DNA from: Microbacterium sp. oral taxon 186 str. F0373
Lineage (GTDB): Bacteria > Actinomycetota > Actinomycetes > Actinomycetales > Microbacteriaceae
Reading direction: 5' to 3'
Assembly (NCBI RefSeq): GCF_000411455.1
Contig: NZ_KE150457.1
Span: forward strand, 1,080,023-1,144,022
Length of the DNA: 64,000 nucleotides
A program made the translations under genes and the position numbers. Each line of letters opens with the position of its first letter. Within the stretch, counting starts at the first letter, position 1. Below the pieces are notes generated by a model that was not told the DNA's origin, ran no database searches, and saw only the letters and a list, made by a program, of their open reading frames with translations. Positions 42,859-51,324 of this stretch are shown here, piece by piece.

Positions 42859-43227
42859 TCAGTGGTTGAGCACAGCCCAGGCGATGAGGCTGTCGATCCG
42901 GCGGACGTCGGCGCCCTTCGACAGCTTGACCTTGATGTGGCCGGCGCGCGTCCACAGCTCGATCTCCGAGTTCCAGTCCAGCTTTCCGGCGTTCTCTGAT
43001 GACCACATGTGTATCGCCGAGTACGGAAGGGAGTAGATCTCGACCTTCTTGCCGGTGAGTCCCTGTGCGTCCCGCACGATCAGCCGCTTCGTGGTGAAAG
43101 TCGCCGAGTCCCGGAACGTCTTGAAAGATGCGACGGCGTCCTCGCCCTGCGTCAAGAGCGGCAGGACGTCCGCGGGAATCGGTATCTCTTGTTGCAGCGT
43201 CCAGGTCAGCAGCGGTGCGGTTTCCAT
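42859..43227 (-). CDS. Bacterial PH-domain protein
   Basis: A 122-residue soluble protein that matches the bacterial PH-like fold: VASFKTFRDSATFTTKRLIVRD, EIYSLPYSAIHMWSSENAGKLDWNSE-type strands with the usual RDAQG turn, and a C-terminal helix RRIDSLIAWAVL. Such proteins are widespread and mostly of unknown role. GGAAAGGAAG precedes the ATG, which separates it from an open upstream frame that is not coding. Confidence 0.8.
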   Translation of the reverse strand: METAPLLTWTLQQEIPIPADVLPLLTQGEDAVASFKTFRDSATFTTKRLIVRDAQGLTGKKVEIYSLPYSAIHMWSSENAGKLDWNSEIELWTRAGHIKVKLSKGADVRRIDSLIAWAVLNH

Positions 43228-43271
43228 CTTCTTCCTTTCCGTCGGCGGAGGCGGTCCCCGCTGTCGTGCGG

Positions 43272-43598
43272 TTATCGCGGGGTGATGCGGTCGACGAACG
43301 CGTAGGCCTCCGCGACGACGTCGGGCCAGAGCTCCACGGCATCCGGTGCGACGAAGACCCACTCGCGCATCGCGCGGCCGCGCATGGTCATGCGTTCGGC
43401 TCTGCCGGTCCGCTCGAGCGCGGTGACCCTCTCTTCGGGCAGCTTCGCGATCAGTCCCGACCGATAGCCCATGAAGGCGAACACCTTCCGGCGGATGCGC
43501 AGGCCCTCGCTGCCGAACATGGGTCCGATGTCGACGCCCGGGAGCACCATGTACTCGGCGGCGATGTCGTCGAACACCGCCCGGGCCTCTGCCGTCAT
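43272..43598 (-). CDS. TfoX/Sxy N-terminal-domain protein
   Basis: A 108-residue protein. GVDIGPMFGSEGLRIRRKVFAF is the typical TfoX_N core with a conserved GPMFG-like turn, and a small alpha/beta fold follows. Stand-alone TfoX_N proteins in actinobacteria are not linked to competence by evidence. The start is leaderless and divergent from the PadR operon. Confidence 0.8.
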   Translation of the reverse strand: MTAEARAVFDDIAAEYMVLPGVDIGPMFGSEGLRIRRKVFAFMGYRSGLIAKLPEERVTALERTGRAERMTMRGRAMREWVFVAPDAVELWPDVVAEAYAFVDRITPR

Positions 43599-43604
43599 GA
43601 GCAG

Positions 43605-43610
43605 ACAGTA
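43605..43610 (-). promoter_or_regulatory. -10 element TACTGT, leaderless TfoX-like gene
   Basis: TACTGT on the minus strand, 6 bases before the ATG at 43598. Confidence 0.5.
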
Positions 43611-43631
43611 GCGCGCCGTGAGAAATCGGCG

Positions 43632-43649
43632 TATAGTCCACGTGGACTA
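43632..43649. promoter_or_regulatory. PadR-type operator overlapping a -10 box
   Basis: TAGTCCACGTGGACTA (43634-43649) is a perfect 16-base palindrome; TATAGT at 43632-43637 is the likely -10 box of the padR-MFS operon. It fits autoregulation by the PadR protein that starts 42 bases downstream. Confidence 0.75.
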
Positions 43650-43690
43650 ATCGATATGGAGTAGTCGAGAGATCATCGAAGGAGGACGCC

Positions 43691-44323
43691 GTGAAGACCG
43701 CTGTCGACCGGCTCACACCCTTGGGAGTGATGGTGCTCGCGTTGCTGCGCGAAGACGACATGCACCCCTACGAGATGATCCGGCTCATGCGGCAGCGGCA
43801 CGATGACCGGATCGTCTCGGTGACCAACGGCACGATGTATCACACGGTCGCGCGACTCGAGAAGTGCGCTCTGCTCGCCGAAGTCGGTGTCGGCCGCGAC
43901 GGCAACCGCCCGGAGCGCACCACGTACACGCTCACCGACGCCGGCCATGAGGCCGTCCAGGACTGGGTGCGCCGGGAACTCCCGCTCCTGGACCGGCCCG
44001 TCGAGTTCCGGGTGGCCCTCGCTGAAGCGCACAATCTCCCCCGCGAGGACGTCATCGCGCTGCTGTCGACCCGACGGGCGGAACTCGCCCGTGCGCGGGA
44101 CGAGCTCGCCGACGGCATCCGCCGTGCTCGGGAGAACTCGACCGAGGCCGCCCGCGTGATCGAGCAGTACCTCATCGAGCTCGATCGAGAGCGGGCCCTG
44201 CTCTCCGCCGACCATGACTGGCTCGCCGCCCTGCTGGAGCGGCTCGCCCACCCCGACTTCGTGTGGGGAACACACGAGAAAACCGATCGCTACCTGGCAC
44301 AGAGAGAAGCCGCACGCTCATGA
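43691..44323 (+). CDS. PadR-family repressor
   Basis: A 210-residue regulator with a winged helix at residues 8-85 (LGVMVLALLREDDMHPYEMIRL, GTMYHTVARLEKCALL, RTTYTLTDAGHEA) and a C-terminal coiled-coil dimer domain to about residue 190. GGAGG precedes the GTG. It is coupled to the MFS gene by a 4-base overlap, so it most likely represses the pump until a drug or toxic ligand binds. Confidence 0.92.
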   Translation: MKTAVDRLTPLGVMVLALLREDDMHPYEMIRLMRQRHDDRIVSVTNGTMYHTVARLEKCALLAEVGVGRDGNRPERTTYTLTDAGHEAVQDWVRRELPLLDRPVEFRVALAEAHNLPREDVIALLSTRRAELARARDELADGIRRARENSTEAARVIEQYLIELDRERALLSADHDWLAALLERLAHPDFVWGTHEKTDRYLAQREAARS

Positions 44324-45804
44324 CCGAACAACGCACGCGCGATGTGACCGCGCCCGCGCCCACCCCCGAACGCAGCCCGTGGCCCGCCCTGTGGGCGCTC
44401 GTCATCGGGTTCTTCATGATCCTGGTCGACACCACGATCGTCTCGGTGGCCAACCCCGCCATCAAGGCAGCCCTCGACCCGACGACCAACAACCTCGACA
44501 ACGTCGTGTGGGTCACGTCGGCCTACCTCCTGGCCTACGCCGTGCCGTTGCTGATCACCGGTCGCCTGGGAGACCGATTCGGCCCGAAGCGCATCTACCT
44601 CATCGGGCTCGCCATCTTCACGCTCGCCTCCCTCGGCTGCGGCCTGTCGGGGTCGCTCGAGATGCTCATCGTCTTCCGCGCGATCCAGGGCCTGGGTGCC
44701 GCACTCATGACGCCGCAGACGATGGCCGTCATCACCCGCACCTTCCCGCCCCAGCGCCGCGGCGCGGCGATGGGCCTGTGGGGAGCGACCTCCGGGGTCG
44801 CCATGCTCGTCGGCCCGCTGGCCGGCGGCCTGCTCGTCGACGGTCTCGGATGGGAGTGGATCTTCTTCGTCAACCTGCCCGTCGGCGTGATCGGCTTCGT
44901 CCTCGCGTGGATGCTCGTGCCGAACCTCGAGACGCACCACCACCGCTTCGACCTCGTCGGCGTCGTGCTGAGCGCGGTGGGCCTGTTCCTCATCGTCTTC
45001 GGTCTGCAGGAGGGCGAGCACTTCGACTGGGCCGCGTGGGTGTGGACGATGATCGCGGGCGGCGTCGTCGTCATGGCGCTCTTCATCTGGCAGCAGGCGA
45101 AGACCCGCAGTGAGCCGCTCGTGCCGCTCGCACTGTTCCGTGATCGCAACTTCTCGGTGTCGAACTTCACGATCGCCACGGTCGGCTTCACGGTGACCAG
45201 CATGTCGCTGCCGCTCATGTTCTTCGTGCAGCTGGCGCGCGGTCTGACCCCCACCGAGTCGGCGCTGCTGCTCGTGCCGATGGCGGTCGCCGCGGGGGTG
45301 CTGTCGCCGTTGACCGGCCGCCTGCTCGATCGCATCGATGCGCGCGTGCTGCTGGTGCCCGGCTTGCTCCTGGTCGCCGGATCGCTCTTCTGGTACTCCT
45401 CGCTGATGCACCCCGACACCCCGATCTGGATGTTCCTGCTGCCCTCGTTCCTGATGGGCGTCGGAAACTCCGGCATGTGGGGACCGCTGGCCACCACGGC
45501 GACGCGCAACCTCGAGCCGCGTCAGGCCGGCGCGGGCGCGGGCATCTACAACACGACGCGCACGATCGGCTCGGTGCTCGGCTCCGCCGCGATCGCAGCC
45601 TTCATGCAGTCGCGTCTCGAGGCGAATCTGCCGGGCGCCTCGAACGCCGGCGGCGACTTCGGCACGGGGCAGCTGCCCGCGGTCGTCGTCGACGGCTTCT
45701 CGAACGCCATGGCGCAGACGATCCTGTTGCCGGCGATCGTGCTGCTGATCGGCGTCGTCGCGGTGCTGTTCATGCAGCGTCCGCCGCACCTCACCAAGCG
45801 CTGA
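44320..45804 (+). CDS. MFS multidrug exporter, DHA2 (EmrB/QacA) family
   Basis: A 494-residue, 14-segment proton antiporter. TM1 has the DHA2 motif MILVDTTIVSVANPAIK, motif A is GRLGDRFGPKRIYLIG, and motif C-like GATSGVAMLVGPLAGGLL follows. ATG 44320, overlapping the padR stop, is taken over an upstream in-frame start. The last 21 bases of the gene recur at 45982-46002. Confidence 0.93.
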   Translation: MTEQRTRDVTAPAPTPERSPWPALWALVIGFFMILVDTTIVSVANPAIKAALDPTTNNLDNVVWVTSAYLLAYAVPLLITGRLGDRFGPKRIYLIGLAIFTLASLGCGLSGSLEMLIVFRAIQGLGAALMTPQTMAVITRTFPPQRRGAAMGLWGATSGVAMLVGPLAGGLLVDGLGWEWIFFVNLPVGVIGFVLAWMLVPNLETHHHRFDLVGVVLSAVGLFLIVFGLQEGEHFDWAAWVWTMIAGGVVVMALFIWQQAKTRSEPLVPLALFRDRNFSVSNFTIATVGFTVTSMSLPLMFFVQLARGLTPTESALLLVPMAVAAGVLSPLTGRLLDRIDARVLLVPGLLLVAGSLFWYSSLMHPDTPIWMFLLPSFLMGVGNSGMWGPLATTATRNLEPRQAGAGAGIYNTTRTIGSVLGSAAIAAFMQSRLEANLPGASNAGGDFGTGQLPAVVVDGFSNAMAQTILLPAIVLLIGVVAVLFMQRPPHLTKR

Positions 45805-45807
45805 AAA

Positions 45808-45858
45808 GGGGGCGCGTTCTGCGGCCCCCGGTTGTGTGTGAGCGCCGTCTGCGCCACT
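45808..45858. repeat. Family D element, copy 4 (51 bp)
   Basis: GGGGGCGCGTTCTGCGG to CGCCACT, followed by GATTCTG as in the other copies. It is 4 bases past the MFS stop and more diverged than the rest. Confidence 0.75.
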
Positions 45859-45880
45859 GATTCTGTGTGGTGGGAAAACG

Positions 45881-45931
45881 GGTGGCGCGTTCTGCTGTTC
45901 CCGGGGGAGGGATGCCGCAGATCGCGCCACC
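45881..45931. repeat. Family D element, copy 5 (51 bp)
   Basis: GGTGGCGCGTTCTGCTG to ATCGCGCCACC with the GATTCT flank. Lies in the convergent gap between the MFS gene and purD. Confidence 0.85.
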
Positions 45932-45963
45932 GATTCTCGGCGAGCGCTTCGAAAGGGTGGCGA

Positions 45964-45990
45964 GAGGTGCGGCCGCGGGCACCGCACCTC
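45964..45990. terminator. Stem-loop between convergent MFS and purD genes
   Basis: GAGGTGCGG pairs with CCGCACCTC around 9 bases. The right arm is part of the duplicated MFS 3' end, so the hairpin seems to have arisen with that duplication. Confidence 0.45.
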
Positions 45991-46002
45991 ACCAAGCGCT
46001 GA
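45982..46002 (+). repeat. 21-bp copy of the MFS gene 3' end
   Basis: CCGCACCTCACCAAGCGCTGA is identical to 45784-45804, including the stop codon, 198 bases away. A remnant of a local duplication or repeat-mediated rearrangement. Confidence 0.85.
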
Positions 46003-46027
46003 GCGGGGCCGTCGACGACGCGGATCG

Positions 46028-47302
46028 TCAGTCGACGGCGACGCGGGCGGCGATGTCGCGTCGGTAGTGCGAGCCCTCCAGGTCGATCCGCTCGAGAGCG
46101 GCATACGCCTGGTCGCGCGCGGCGCTGAACGAGGCGCCCGTCGCCACTACGTTGAGCACACGTCCACCCGTCGCCACCAGTCCGTCGCCCTGCACCGCCG
46201 TCGCGGCGTGCGCGAGGTGCACTCCCGAAACGGATGCCGCGGCATCCAGTCCCGTGATGACCCGGCCGGTGCGCGGCGCCTCGGGGTAGCCCTCGCTCGC
46301 GAGCACGACGGTGATCGCGGCCGTGTCGGCGAACGTCGGTGCCGGCTCGTCCTCGAGCGTGCCGGATGCCGCCGCCATCAGCAGCCGTGACAGGGGGCTG
46401 GTCAGACGGGCGAGTACGACCTGCGTCTCGGGGTCGCCGAAGCGGGCGTTGAACTCGATGACCTTGATGCCGTCGGCGGTCAGGATGAGTCCCGCGTAGA
46501 GCAGACCGATGAAGGGGGTGCCCTCGGCATCCAGCGTGCGGATGACCGGTTCGGCGACCGTGCGGGTCACCTCGGCGACGAACGCCTCCTCGCTGCCGAA
46601 GTCGTCGCTCAGCCAGGGCAGCGGTGAGTACGCGCCCATGCCGCCCGTGTTGGGGCCCGCGTCACGGTCGTACGCGCGCTTGAAGTCCTGCGCGGGGCTG
46701 AGCGCGCGCACGGTGTCTCCGTCGCTGACGAAGAAGAGCGACACCTCCGGGCCGGAGAGGAACTCCTCGACGAGCACGGGACCGGTGGGAAGGTACGTGT
46801 CGGCGTGCGCGAGCGCCGCGTCGCGGTCGTCGGTGACGACGACGCCCTTTCCGGCGGCCAGTCCGTCGGCCTTCACGACGTGGGGGGCGCCGTAGGCGTC
46901 GAGGGCGGCTTCGACCTCGGCGCGGGTCGTGGCCCGCGTCGCCCGACCGGTGGGCACGTGGGCGGCATCCATGATCCGCTTCGCGAACGCCTTCGACCCC
47001 TCCAGCTGCGCCGCGGCCTTTCCGGGGCCGAACACCGGGATGCCGTGCTCCCGCAGGGCGTCGGCGACTCCCGCGACCAGCGGCGCCTCGGGGCCGATGA
47101 TCACGAGGTCGATGTCGTGGTCGTTGGCATACTCGGTCACCGCGGCGGGGCTGTTGGCATCGAGGGCGGCGACGATCGTGGCGTCGGCGGCGATGCCGGC
47201 GTTGCCGGGGGCCGCGAACAGGTCGTGGCCCGCGTTCTCCCCCTTCAGAGCGAGGAGGATGGCGTGCTCGCGGGCACCGGAACCGAGGACGAGAATGCGC
47301 AC
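46028..47302 (-). CDS. purD: Phosphoribosylamine-glycine ligase
   Basis: ATP-grasp enzyme for GAR formation, second step of purine synthesis, 424 residues. [15 protein letters not shown] at the start, [45 protein letters not shown] and [12 protein letters not shown] are all PurD signatures. GTG start, leaderless, divergent from the sterol-carrier gene. Confidence 0.97.
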   Translation of the reverse strand: MRILVLGSGAREHAILLALKGENAGHDLFAAPGNAGIAADATIVAALDANSPAAVTEYANDHDIDLVIIGPEAPLVAGVADALREHGIPVFGPGKAAAQLEGSKAFAKRIMDAAHVPTGRATRATTRAEVEAALDAYGAPHVVKADGLAAGKGVVVTDDRDAALAHADTYLPTGPVLVEEFLSGPEVSLFFVSDGDTVRALSPAQDFKRAYDRDAGPNTGGMGAYSPLPWLSDDFGSEEAFVAEVTRTVAEPVIRTLDAEGTPFIGLLYAGLILTADGIKVIEFNARFGDPETQVVLARLTSPLSRLLMAAASGTLEDEPAPTFADTAAITVVLASEGYPEAPRTGRVITGLDAAASVSGVHLAHAATAVQGDGLVATGGRVLNVVATGASFSAARDQAYAALERIDLEGSHYRRDIAARVAVD

Positions 47303-47308
47303 CCGGCC

Positions 47309-47314
47309 AGCCTA
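47309..47314 (-). promoter_or_regulatory. -10 element TAGGCT, leaderless purD start
   Basis: TAGGCT on the minus strand, 6 bases before the GTG at 47302. Confidence 0.5.
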
Positions 47315-47344
47315 CCGACGGGCCGCCGCGTCGTGAGTGCGGGC

Positions 47345-47350
47345 TAGCGT
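47345..47350 (+). promoter_or_regulatory. -10 element TAGCGT, leaderless sterol-carrier-like gene
   Basis: TAGCGT ends 6 bases before the ATG at 47357. A GGAGG lies in between but would be lost from, or sit at the very end of, the transcript. Confidence 0.5.
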
Positions 47351-47356
47351 GGAGGC

Positions 47357-47725
47357 ATGGCCCGCAAGATCTCCACCGCCGACGGTCGTGACGCCCTCGC
47401 CGCTGTCACCGCGGCGAGGGATGCCGACGTGACACCCCCGCGCACGGCGATGGCGACCGCCGTGCGCTACCTGCTCCAGCTGCTGGCAGAGAAGGCCCCC
47501 GGCAACACCGTCGAGGTGCGCGTGCCGCCGTTCGGCGCGGTGCAGGTGGTCGAGGGCCCGCGGCACACCCGCGGTACCCCGCCGAATGTCGTCGAGACAG
47601 ACGCGACCACCTGGATCGCGCTCGCGACCGGTGCCGAGTCGTGGGCCGATGCCCTGGGTGCCGGACGCATTCTCGCGTCCGGCACCCGGGCCGACCTCGC
47701 GCCCCTGCTGCCGCTGCGTCCGTGA
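47357..47725 (+). CDS. Sterol-carrier-family protein
   Basis: A 122-residue protein of the actinobacterial sterol-carrier (MDMPI/SCP-like) group, often found beside pur genes. RTAMATAVRYLLQLLAEKAPG, VEVRVPPFGAVQVVEGPRHTRGTPPN and ATTWIALATG are its conserved blocks. No catalytic residues are known. Divergent from purD. Confidence 0.8.
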   Translation: MARKISTADGRDALAAVTAARDADVTPPRTAMATAVRYLLQLLAEKAPGNTVEVRVPPFGAVQVVEGPRHTRGTPPNVVETDATTWIALATGAESWADALGAGRILASGTRADLAPLLPLRP

Positions 47726-47750
47726 GACCGCCGCCGCGGGGCGGGCGCGG

Positions 47751-48674
47751 TCAGACGGTGACGACGATCTTGCCGCGGGTGTGGCCCTCTTCGAGAGCGG
47801 CGTAGGCGGCGGCAGCCTCGTCGAGCGGGTAGGTCGCCGCGATCTCGACGCGCAGCTCGCCCGCCGCGACGAGCTCAGCCAGCTCACCGAGCTGGGATGC
47901 GTTCGGACGCACCCACACGTAGTGGCCGCCGAACTCGGTGCGTGCGCGGGCGTCGGCGATCGAGGCGACGACGCCGCCGTCGGCGAGCAGACCGGGCGTC
48001 GAGTCGAGCGTCGAGCCGCCGACGAAGTCGATGATGACATCGAACCCCTCGGGGGCGATCTCGCGGGCCGCAGGCACGAGGCCCTCGCCGTAGACGACGG
48101 GCTCGGCGCCCAGATCGCGGAGGTACGCGTGGTTGCGCTCCGACGCCGTGCCGACGACACGAGCCCCGAGCCGGCGTGCGAGCTGCACGCCGAACGAGCC
48201 CACCCCACCAGCGGCGCCGTGGATCAGCACGGTCTGACCCGCGCCGACACCGGCGCGCTCCAGCGTCTGCAGCGCCGTCAGCCCGGCCAGCGGCAGCGCG
48301 GCGGCATCCTCGAACGACAGACCTTCGGGCTTCAGAGTCGCGGTGCGCACCGGCACCGGCATGAACTCGGCGACCGAGCCGTTTTCGACGATGTCGGCGC
48401 GTGCGTAGGCGAGCACCGCGTCGCCCACGGCGAACTCGGGGGTGTCCAGTCCCGTCTTCTCGACGATGCCGGCGACGTCCCAGCCGGGCACGACAGGAAG
48501 ACGCGTGTCGATGAGGCCGCGCAGGTAGCCCTCGCGGATCTTGTAGTCGACGGGGTTGATCCCGGCCGCGACCACCCTCACCACCAGGGTGTCGGGACCG
48601 ACGTGCGGCTCCTCACGCTCGGTGAGCTCGAAGCGGTCGTTGCCGCCGAAATCCGAATAGACAAGTGCCTTCAT
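47751..48674 (-). CDS. Zinc-type alcohol dehydrogenase-like NADP oxidoreductase
   Basis: A 307-residue medium-chain reductase of the quinone-oxidoreductase (QOR) group. It lacks the catalytic-zinc Cys/His set. NADP motif VLIHGAAGGVGSFGVQLARRLGA, N-terminal GINPVDYKIREG, and PVVPGWDVAGIVE are the family marks. Substrate unknown; quinones or enones are usual. Start at MKALVYSDFGG. Confidence 0.9.
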   Translation of the reverse strand: MKALVYSDFGGNDRFELTEREEPHVGPDTLVVRVVAAGINPVDYKIREGYLRGLIDTRLPVVPGWDVAGIVEKTGLDTPEFAVGDAVLAYARADIVENGSVAEFMPVPVRTATLKPEGLSFEDAAALPLAGLTALQTLERAGVGAGQTVLIHGAAGGVGSFGVQLARRLGARVVGTASERNHAYLRDLGAEPVVYGEGLVPAAREIAPEGFDVIIDFVGGSTLDSTPGLLADGGVVASIADARARTEFGGHYVWVRPNASQLGELAELVAAGELRVEIAATYPLDEAAAAYAALEEGHTRGKIVVTV

Positions 48675-48729
48675 GCTCGATCCCAACCGTGCGCGCCCGG
48701 CATCCATTCCTGCGGACGAGCCTCGCGCC

Positions 48730-48735
48730 TATTCT
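48730..48735 (+). promoter_or_regulatory. -10 element TATTCT, leaderless Gfo/Idh/MocA gene
   Basis: TATTCT ends 6 bases before the GTG at 48742. Confidence 0.5.
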
Positions 48736-48741
48736 GGGGGC

Positions 48742-49722
48742 GTGATCAGACTCGCCACGATCGGCACCAGCACCATCACCGAGAAGTTCGCCGATGCCGT
48801 CGCGCAGACGCCCGGCATCCGCATCGACGTGGTGTTCTCCCGCGACGCGGCGCGCGGTCGCGCGTTCGCCGATCGGCTCGGCATCTACGGCGTGAGCACC
48901 GACCTCGAGGCGCTGCTGGCCTCAGGCGAGGTGGATGCCGTCTACGTGGGGTCGCCGAACGGAGCCCACGCCGCGCAGGCCGAAGCGGCCATCGCGGCGG
49001 GTGTGCACGTGTTCCTCGAGAAGCCGGCGACACCGACGGCGGACGAGTTCGCGCGCCTCGTCGAGGCGGCCCGGGCCCGTGGGGTCGTCGTGTTCGAGGG
49101 CATGCGCAACGCGTACGACCCGGGCATGACCCGTCTGCGTGCCCTGCTGCCCCAGGTGGGAACGGTGCGGCTGGTGTCGTTCGGGCAGAGCCAGCGGTCG
49201 GCGCGGTATGACCTCGTCCTGGCCGGCGAGACGCCGAACATCTTCGACCCGGCTCTCGCGGGCGGAGCGCTGTTCGATCTGGGTGTCTATCCGCTCAGCG
49301 CCGCGATCGAGCTGTTCGGCGCACCGGGTGCGGTGGTCGGGGCGACGGCGACGATCGCGACCGGTGCCGACGGCGCGGGTGCCGCCGTGCTCTCCTACGA
49401 CGGCTTCGTCGTGCAGATTGCCTTCTCCAAGATCGGCGCCTCGCGTCGACCGAACGAGATCCAGGGCGAGCTCGGCACGATCGAGATCGATGAGATCACC
49501 GCGCCGCGCCGGATCACGCTCGACCTGTTCTCCGGCGTGCACGAGGAGATCGAGATCGACGGCCCCGACAACAACATGCGCTTCGAGGTGGCCCGCTTCG
49601 CCCAGCTCGTCCGTGGAGATGACGAGGCATCTGCCGACCAGCGGCGCAGCCTCGAGGTGCTGCGCGCCGTCGAGGCGATCCGAGCCGGTGCCGAGCAGCT
49701 CCCCGCCCCGCGGCCCCAGTGA
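48742..49722 (+). CDS. Gfo/Idh/MocA-family oxidoreductase
   Basis: A 326-residue NAD(P)-dependent dehydrogenase. Rossmann start IRLATIGTSTITEKF, VGSPNGAHAAQAEAAIAAG and the catalytic EKPATPT motif near residue 95, then an alpha/beta substrate domain with GALFDLGVYPLSAAI. Likely acts on a sugar, inositol or dihydrodiol. The GTG start agrees with the leaderless -10 box. Confidence 0.9.
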   Translation: MIRLATIGTSTITEKFADAVAQTPGIRIDVVFSRDAARGRAFADRLGIYGVSTDLEALLASGEVDAVYVGSPNGAHAAQAEAAIAAGVHVFLEKPATPTADEFARLVEAARARGVVVFEGMRNAYDPGMTRLRALLPQVGTVRLVSFGQSQRSARYDLVLAGETPNIFDPALAGGALFDLGVYPLSAAIELFGAPGAVVGATATIATGADGAGAAVLSYDGFVVQIAFSKIGASRRPNEIQGELGTIEIDEITAPRRITLDLFSGVHEEIEIDGPDNNMRFEVARFAQLVRGDDEASADQRRSLEVLRAVEAIRAGAEQLPAPRPQ

Positions 49723-49734
49723 CAGGAGAAACTC

Positions 49735-50172
49735 ATGAGCGACACCAAGAGCGGCTTCAGCGCCGATGAGCGCGCGGCGATGGCGCAGCGCGCTCAAGAG
49801 CTGCGCGCCACCAAGGGGCTGAAGGGCGCGGCCAAACAGGCCGCAGAGCTCGAGGCGTGCATCGCGGCGATCGACGCGTTGACCGGCACCGACAGGGAGG
49901 TGGCCACACTGCTGCACCGCGTCGTCACCGAGGAAGCGCCGCAGCTCGCGCCGAAGACCTGGTACGGCTTCCCGTCCTACGCCCGCGAGGGGAAGGTGGT
50001 GGTCTTCTACCAGCCGGCACTGAAGTTCGACACCCGATACGGCACGGTGGGTTTCCAGGAGGACGCGCTGCTGGACGACGGTGACATGTGGGCGACGTCG
50101 TTCGCCGTGGTCGCCGTGACACCGGCCGTCGAAAAGACGCTGCGAGAGCTCGTCGCCCGATCGGTGGGCTGA
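49735..50172 (+). CDS. DUF1801-type small protein
   Basis: A 145-residue soluble protein. VVTEEAPQLAPKTWYGFPSYA and GKVVVFYQPALKFDTRYGTVGF match the DUF1801/YdhG-like group, which resembles frataxin in fold and is sometimes named iron chaperone without proof. AGGAGA precedes the ATG, 12 bases after the oxidoreductase. Confidence 0.75.
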   Translation: MSDTKSGFSADERAAMAQRAQELRATKGLKGAAKQAAELEACIAAIDALTGTDREVATLLHRVVTEEAPQLAPKTWYGFPSYAREGKVVVFYQPALKFDTRYGTVGFQEDALLDDGDMWATSFAVVAVTPAVEKTLRELVARSVG

Positions 50173-50238
50173 GCGCGCACCACCGGCGTTCGCCGGGGGA
50201 CGGCGCCGGACGGCGCCGGGTCGGCGCGGGCGACGACC

Positions 50239-50244
50239 TAGACT
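50239..50244 (+). promoter_or_regulatory. -10 element TAGACT before the HdeD-like gene
   Basis: TAGACT would start transcription near 50251. That excludes the GTG at 50246 and supports GTG 50282 with a leader of about 31 bases. Confidence 0.5.
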
Positions 50245-50281
50245 GGTGGGGTTCCACCGTCCCCGATCCGATGAGTCCGAC

Positions 50282-50974
50282 GTGTCCGACGACGCCCCCG
50301 CTCCCACCCGTACCCACGGCGCAGGAGCGACCCGCACCTTCGATGTGCGTCATGTGCAGCTCGGTCGCGCCCTCCTCGCGGCCCTCGCCGCCGTGATGGT
50401 GACCTTCTCGCCCGACCACTCGGCATCCGTCGGTCTCGCCGTCTTCAGCGGGTGGGCGATCGCCACCGCGCTCGTGCTCCTGATCGGTGCGTGGCTCGTC
50501 TTCCCGCGCGAGCGCCGTTCTGTTCCGATCCTGCTCGGGGTGCTGACCCTGCTCGCGGGGATGGCCACCGGCATTCCGGGGCTGCGTTCGACGGCGCTGT
50601 TCTTCGTCGTCGTCATCGCGTGGGCGCTGATCGCGGGTGTCGCCGAGCTCATCGGGGGCATCCGGCAGCGCCGCAGCGCCGCGTCCCTCGTGGGCGTCCT
50701 TCGCAGCGAGCGCCGCGACGAGGGTCGCGACGGCGTGCTCGCGGGTGCGCTCACCATCGCGCTCGGCATCGGTCTGCTTCTGGTGAACCCCGCGTACAGC
50801 CTGGAGTACTTCATCTCCGAAGCCGGGCGTTCCTTCACCCTGACCGGCATCACCATCGGTGTCGGCCTCTTCGGCGGCTATGCCGCCATCATCGCCGTCT
50901 TCCTCGGCATCGCCGGCCTCTCGCCGCGACGCCCCGCCGCCGAGGACGGCACCCGTTCAGGAGGATCCGCATGA
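50282..50974 (+). CDS. HdeD-like integral membrane protein
   Basis: A 230-residue protein with about six membrane segments after a 20-residue polar tail. Paired Gly-rich segments (LLGVLTLLAGMATGI, VIAWALIAGVAELIGGIRQRR, GALTIALGIGLLLVNP) fit the HdeD/DUF308 pattern. Function unknown. It overlaps the next gene by 4 bases. Confidence 0.7.
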   Translation: MSDDAPAPTRTHGAGATRTFDVRHVQLGRALLAALAAVMVTFSPDHSASVGLAVFSGWAIATALVLLIGAWLVFPRERRSVPILLGVLTLLAGMATGIPGLRSTALFFVVVIAWALIAGVAELIGGIRQRRSAASLVGVLRSERRDEGRDGVLAGALTIALGIGLLLVNPAYSLEYFISEAGRSFTLTGITIGVGLFGGYAAIIAVFLGIAGLSPRRPAAEDGTRSGGSA

Positions 50975-51306
50975 GCGAGCCGCGTCCCACCCGTCGTGAT
51001 CTGCTCAAGCCGGTGCAGCTGCTGGGCTTCGCCTTCGCCGCCGCCGTGTTCTCCGGCCTCGTCACGCTCGTCTCGATGGGGTTCTTCCAGGACCTCACCG
51101 GCGACGAGCGGGTGCACGTCGTCGTGGTCTCTCTGGTCGTCGCCGGTGTCGCCTTCATCGCGACCCTGGTCATCATCGCGCTGTGCATGCTCGCGATCGA
51201 TCCGGCGAAGATGGGCGGCGAGATCGACCACGGTGTGCTCATGGACGACACGGATGCCGAGGCATCCCCCGACGCCACGGACGACGGCGCCGCGCCGCGC
51301 CGCTGA
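50971..51306 (+). CDS. Small two-segment membrane protein
   Basis: A 111-residue protein with two membrane segments (about residues 15-38 and 48-72) and an acidic C-terminal tail (DDTDAEASPDATDD). GGAGG precedes the ATG, which overlaps the HdeD-like stop, so the two are likely partners. Conserved family not recognised. Confidence 0.7.
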   Translation: MSEPRPTRRDLLKPVQLLGFAFAAAVFSGLVTLVSMGFFQDLTGDERVHVVVVSLVVAGVAFIATLVIIALCMLAIDPAKMGGEIDHGVLMDDTDAEASPDATDDGAAPRR

Positions 51307-51324
51307 GCACGTCGAGACGCGCGC

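Noticed and set aside
42859..43761. A fused 300-residue protein extending the PH-domain gene upstream
   Set aside because: The upstream part is out-of-frame antisense of the TfoX-like gene with Arg/His-rich sequence; a strong ribosome site marks the ATG at 43227.
50246..50281. Earlier GTG start for the HdeD-like protein at 50246
   Set aside because: It is 1 base from the TAGACT -10 box, so it would lie upstream of the transcript start.
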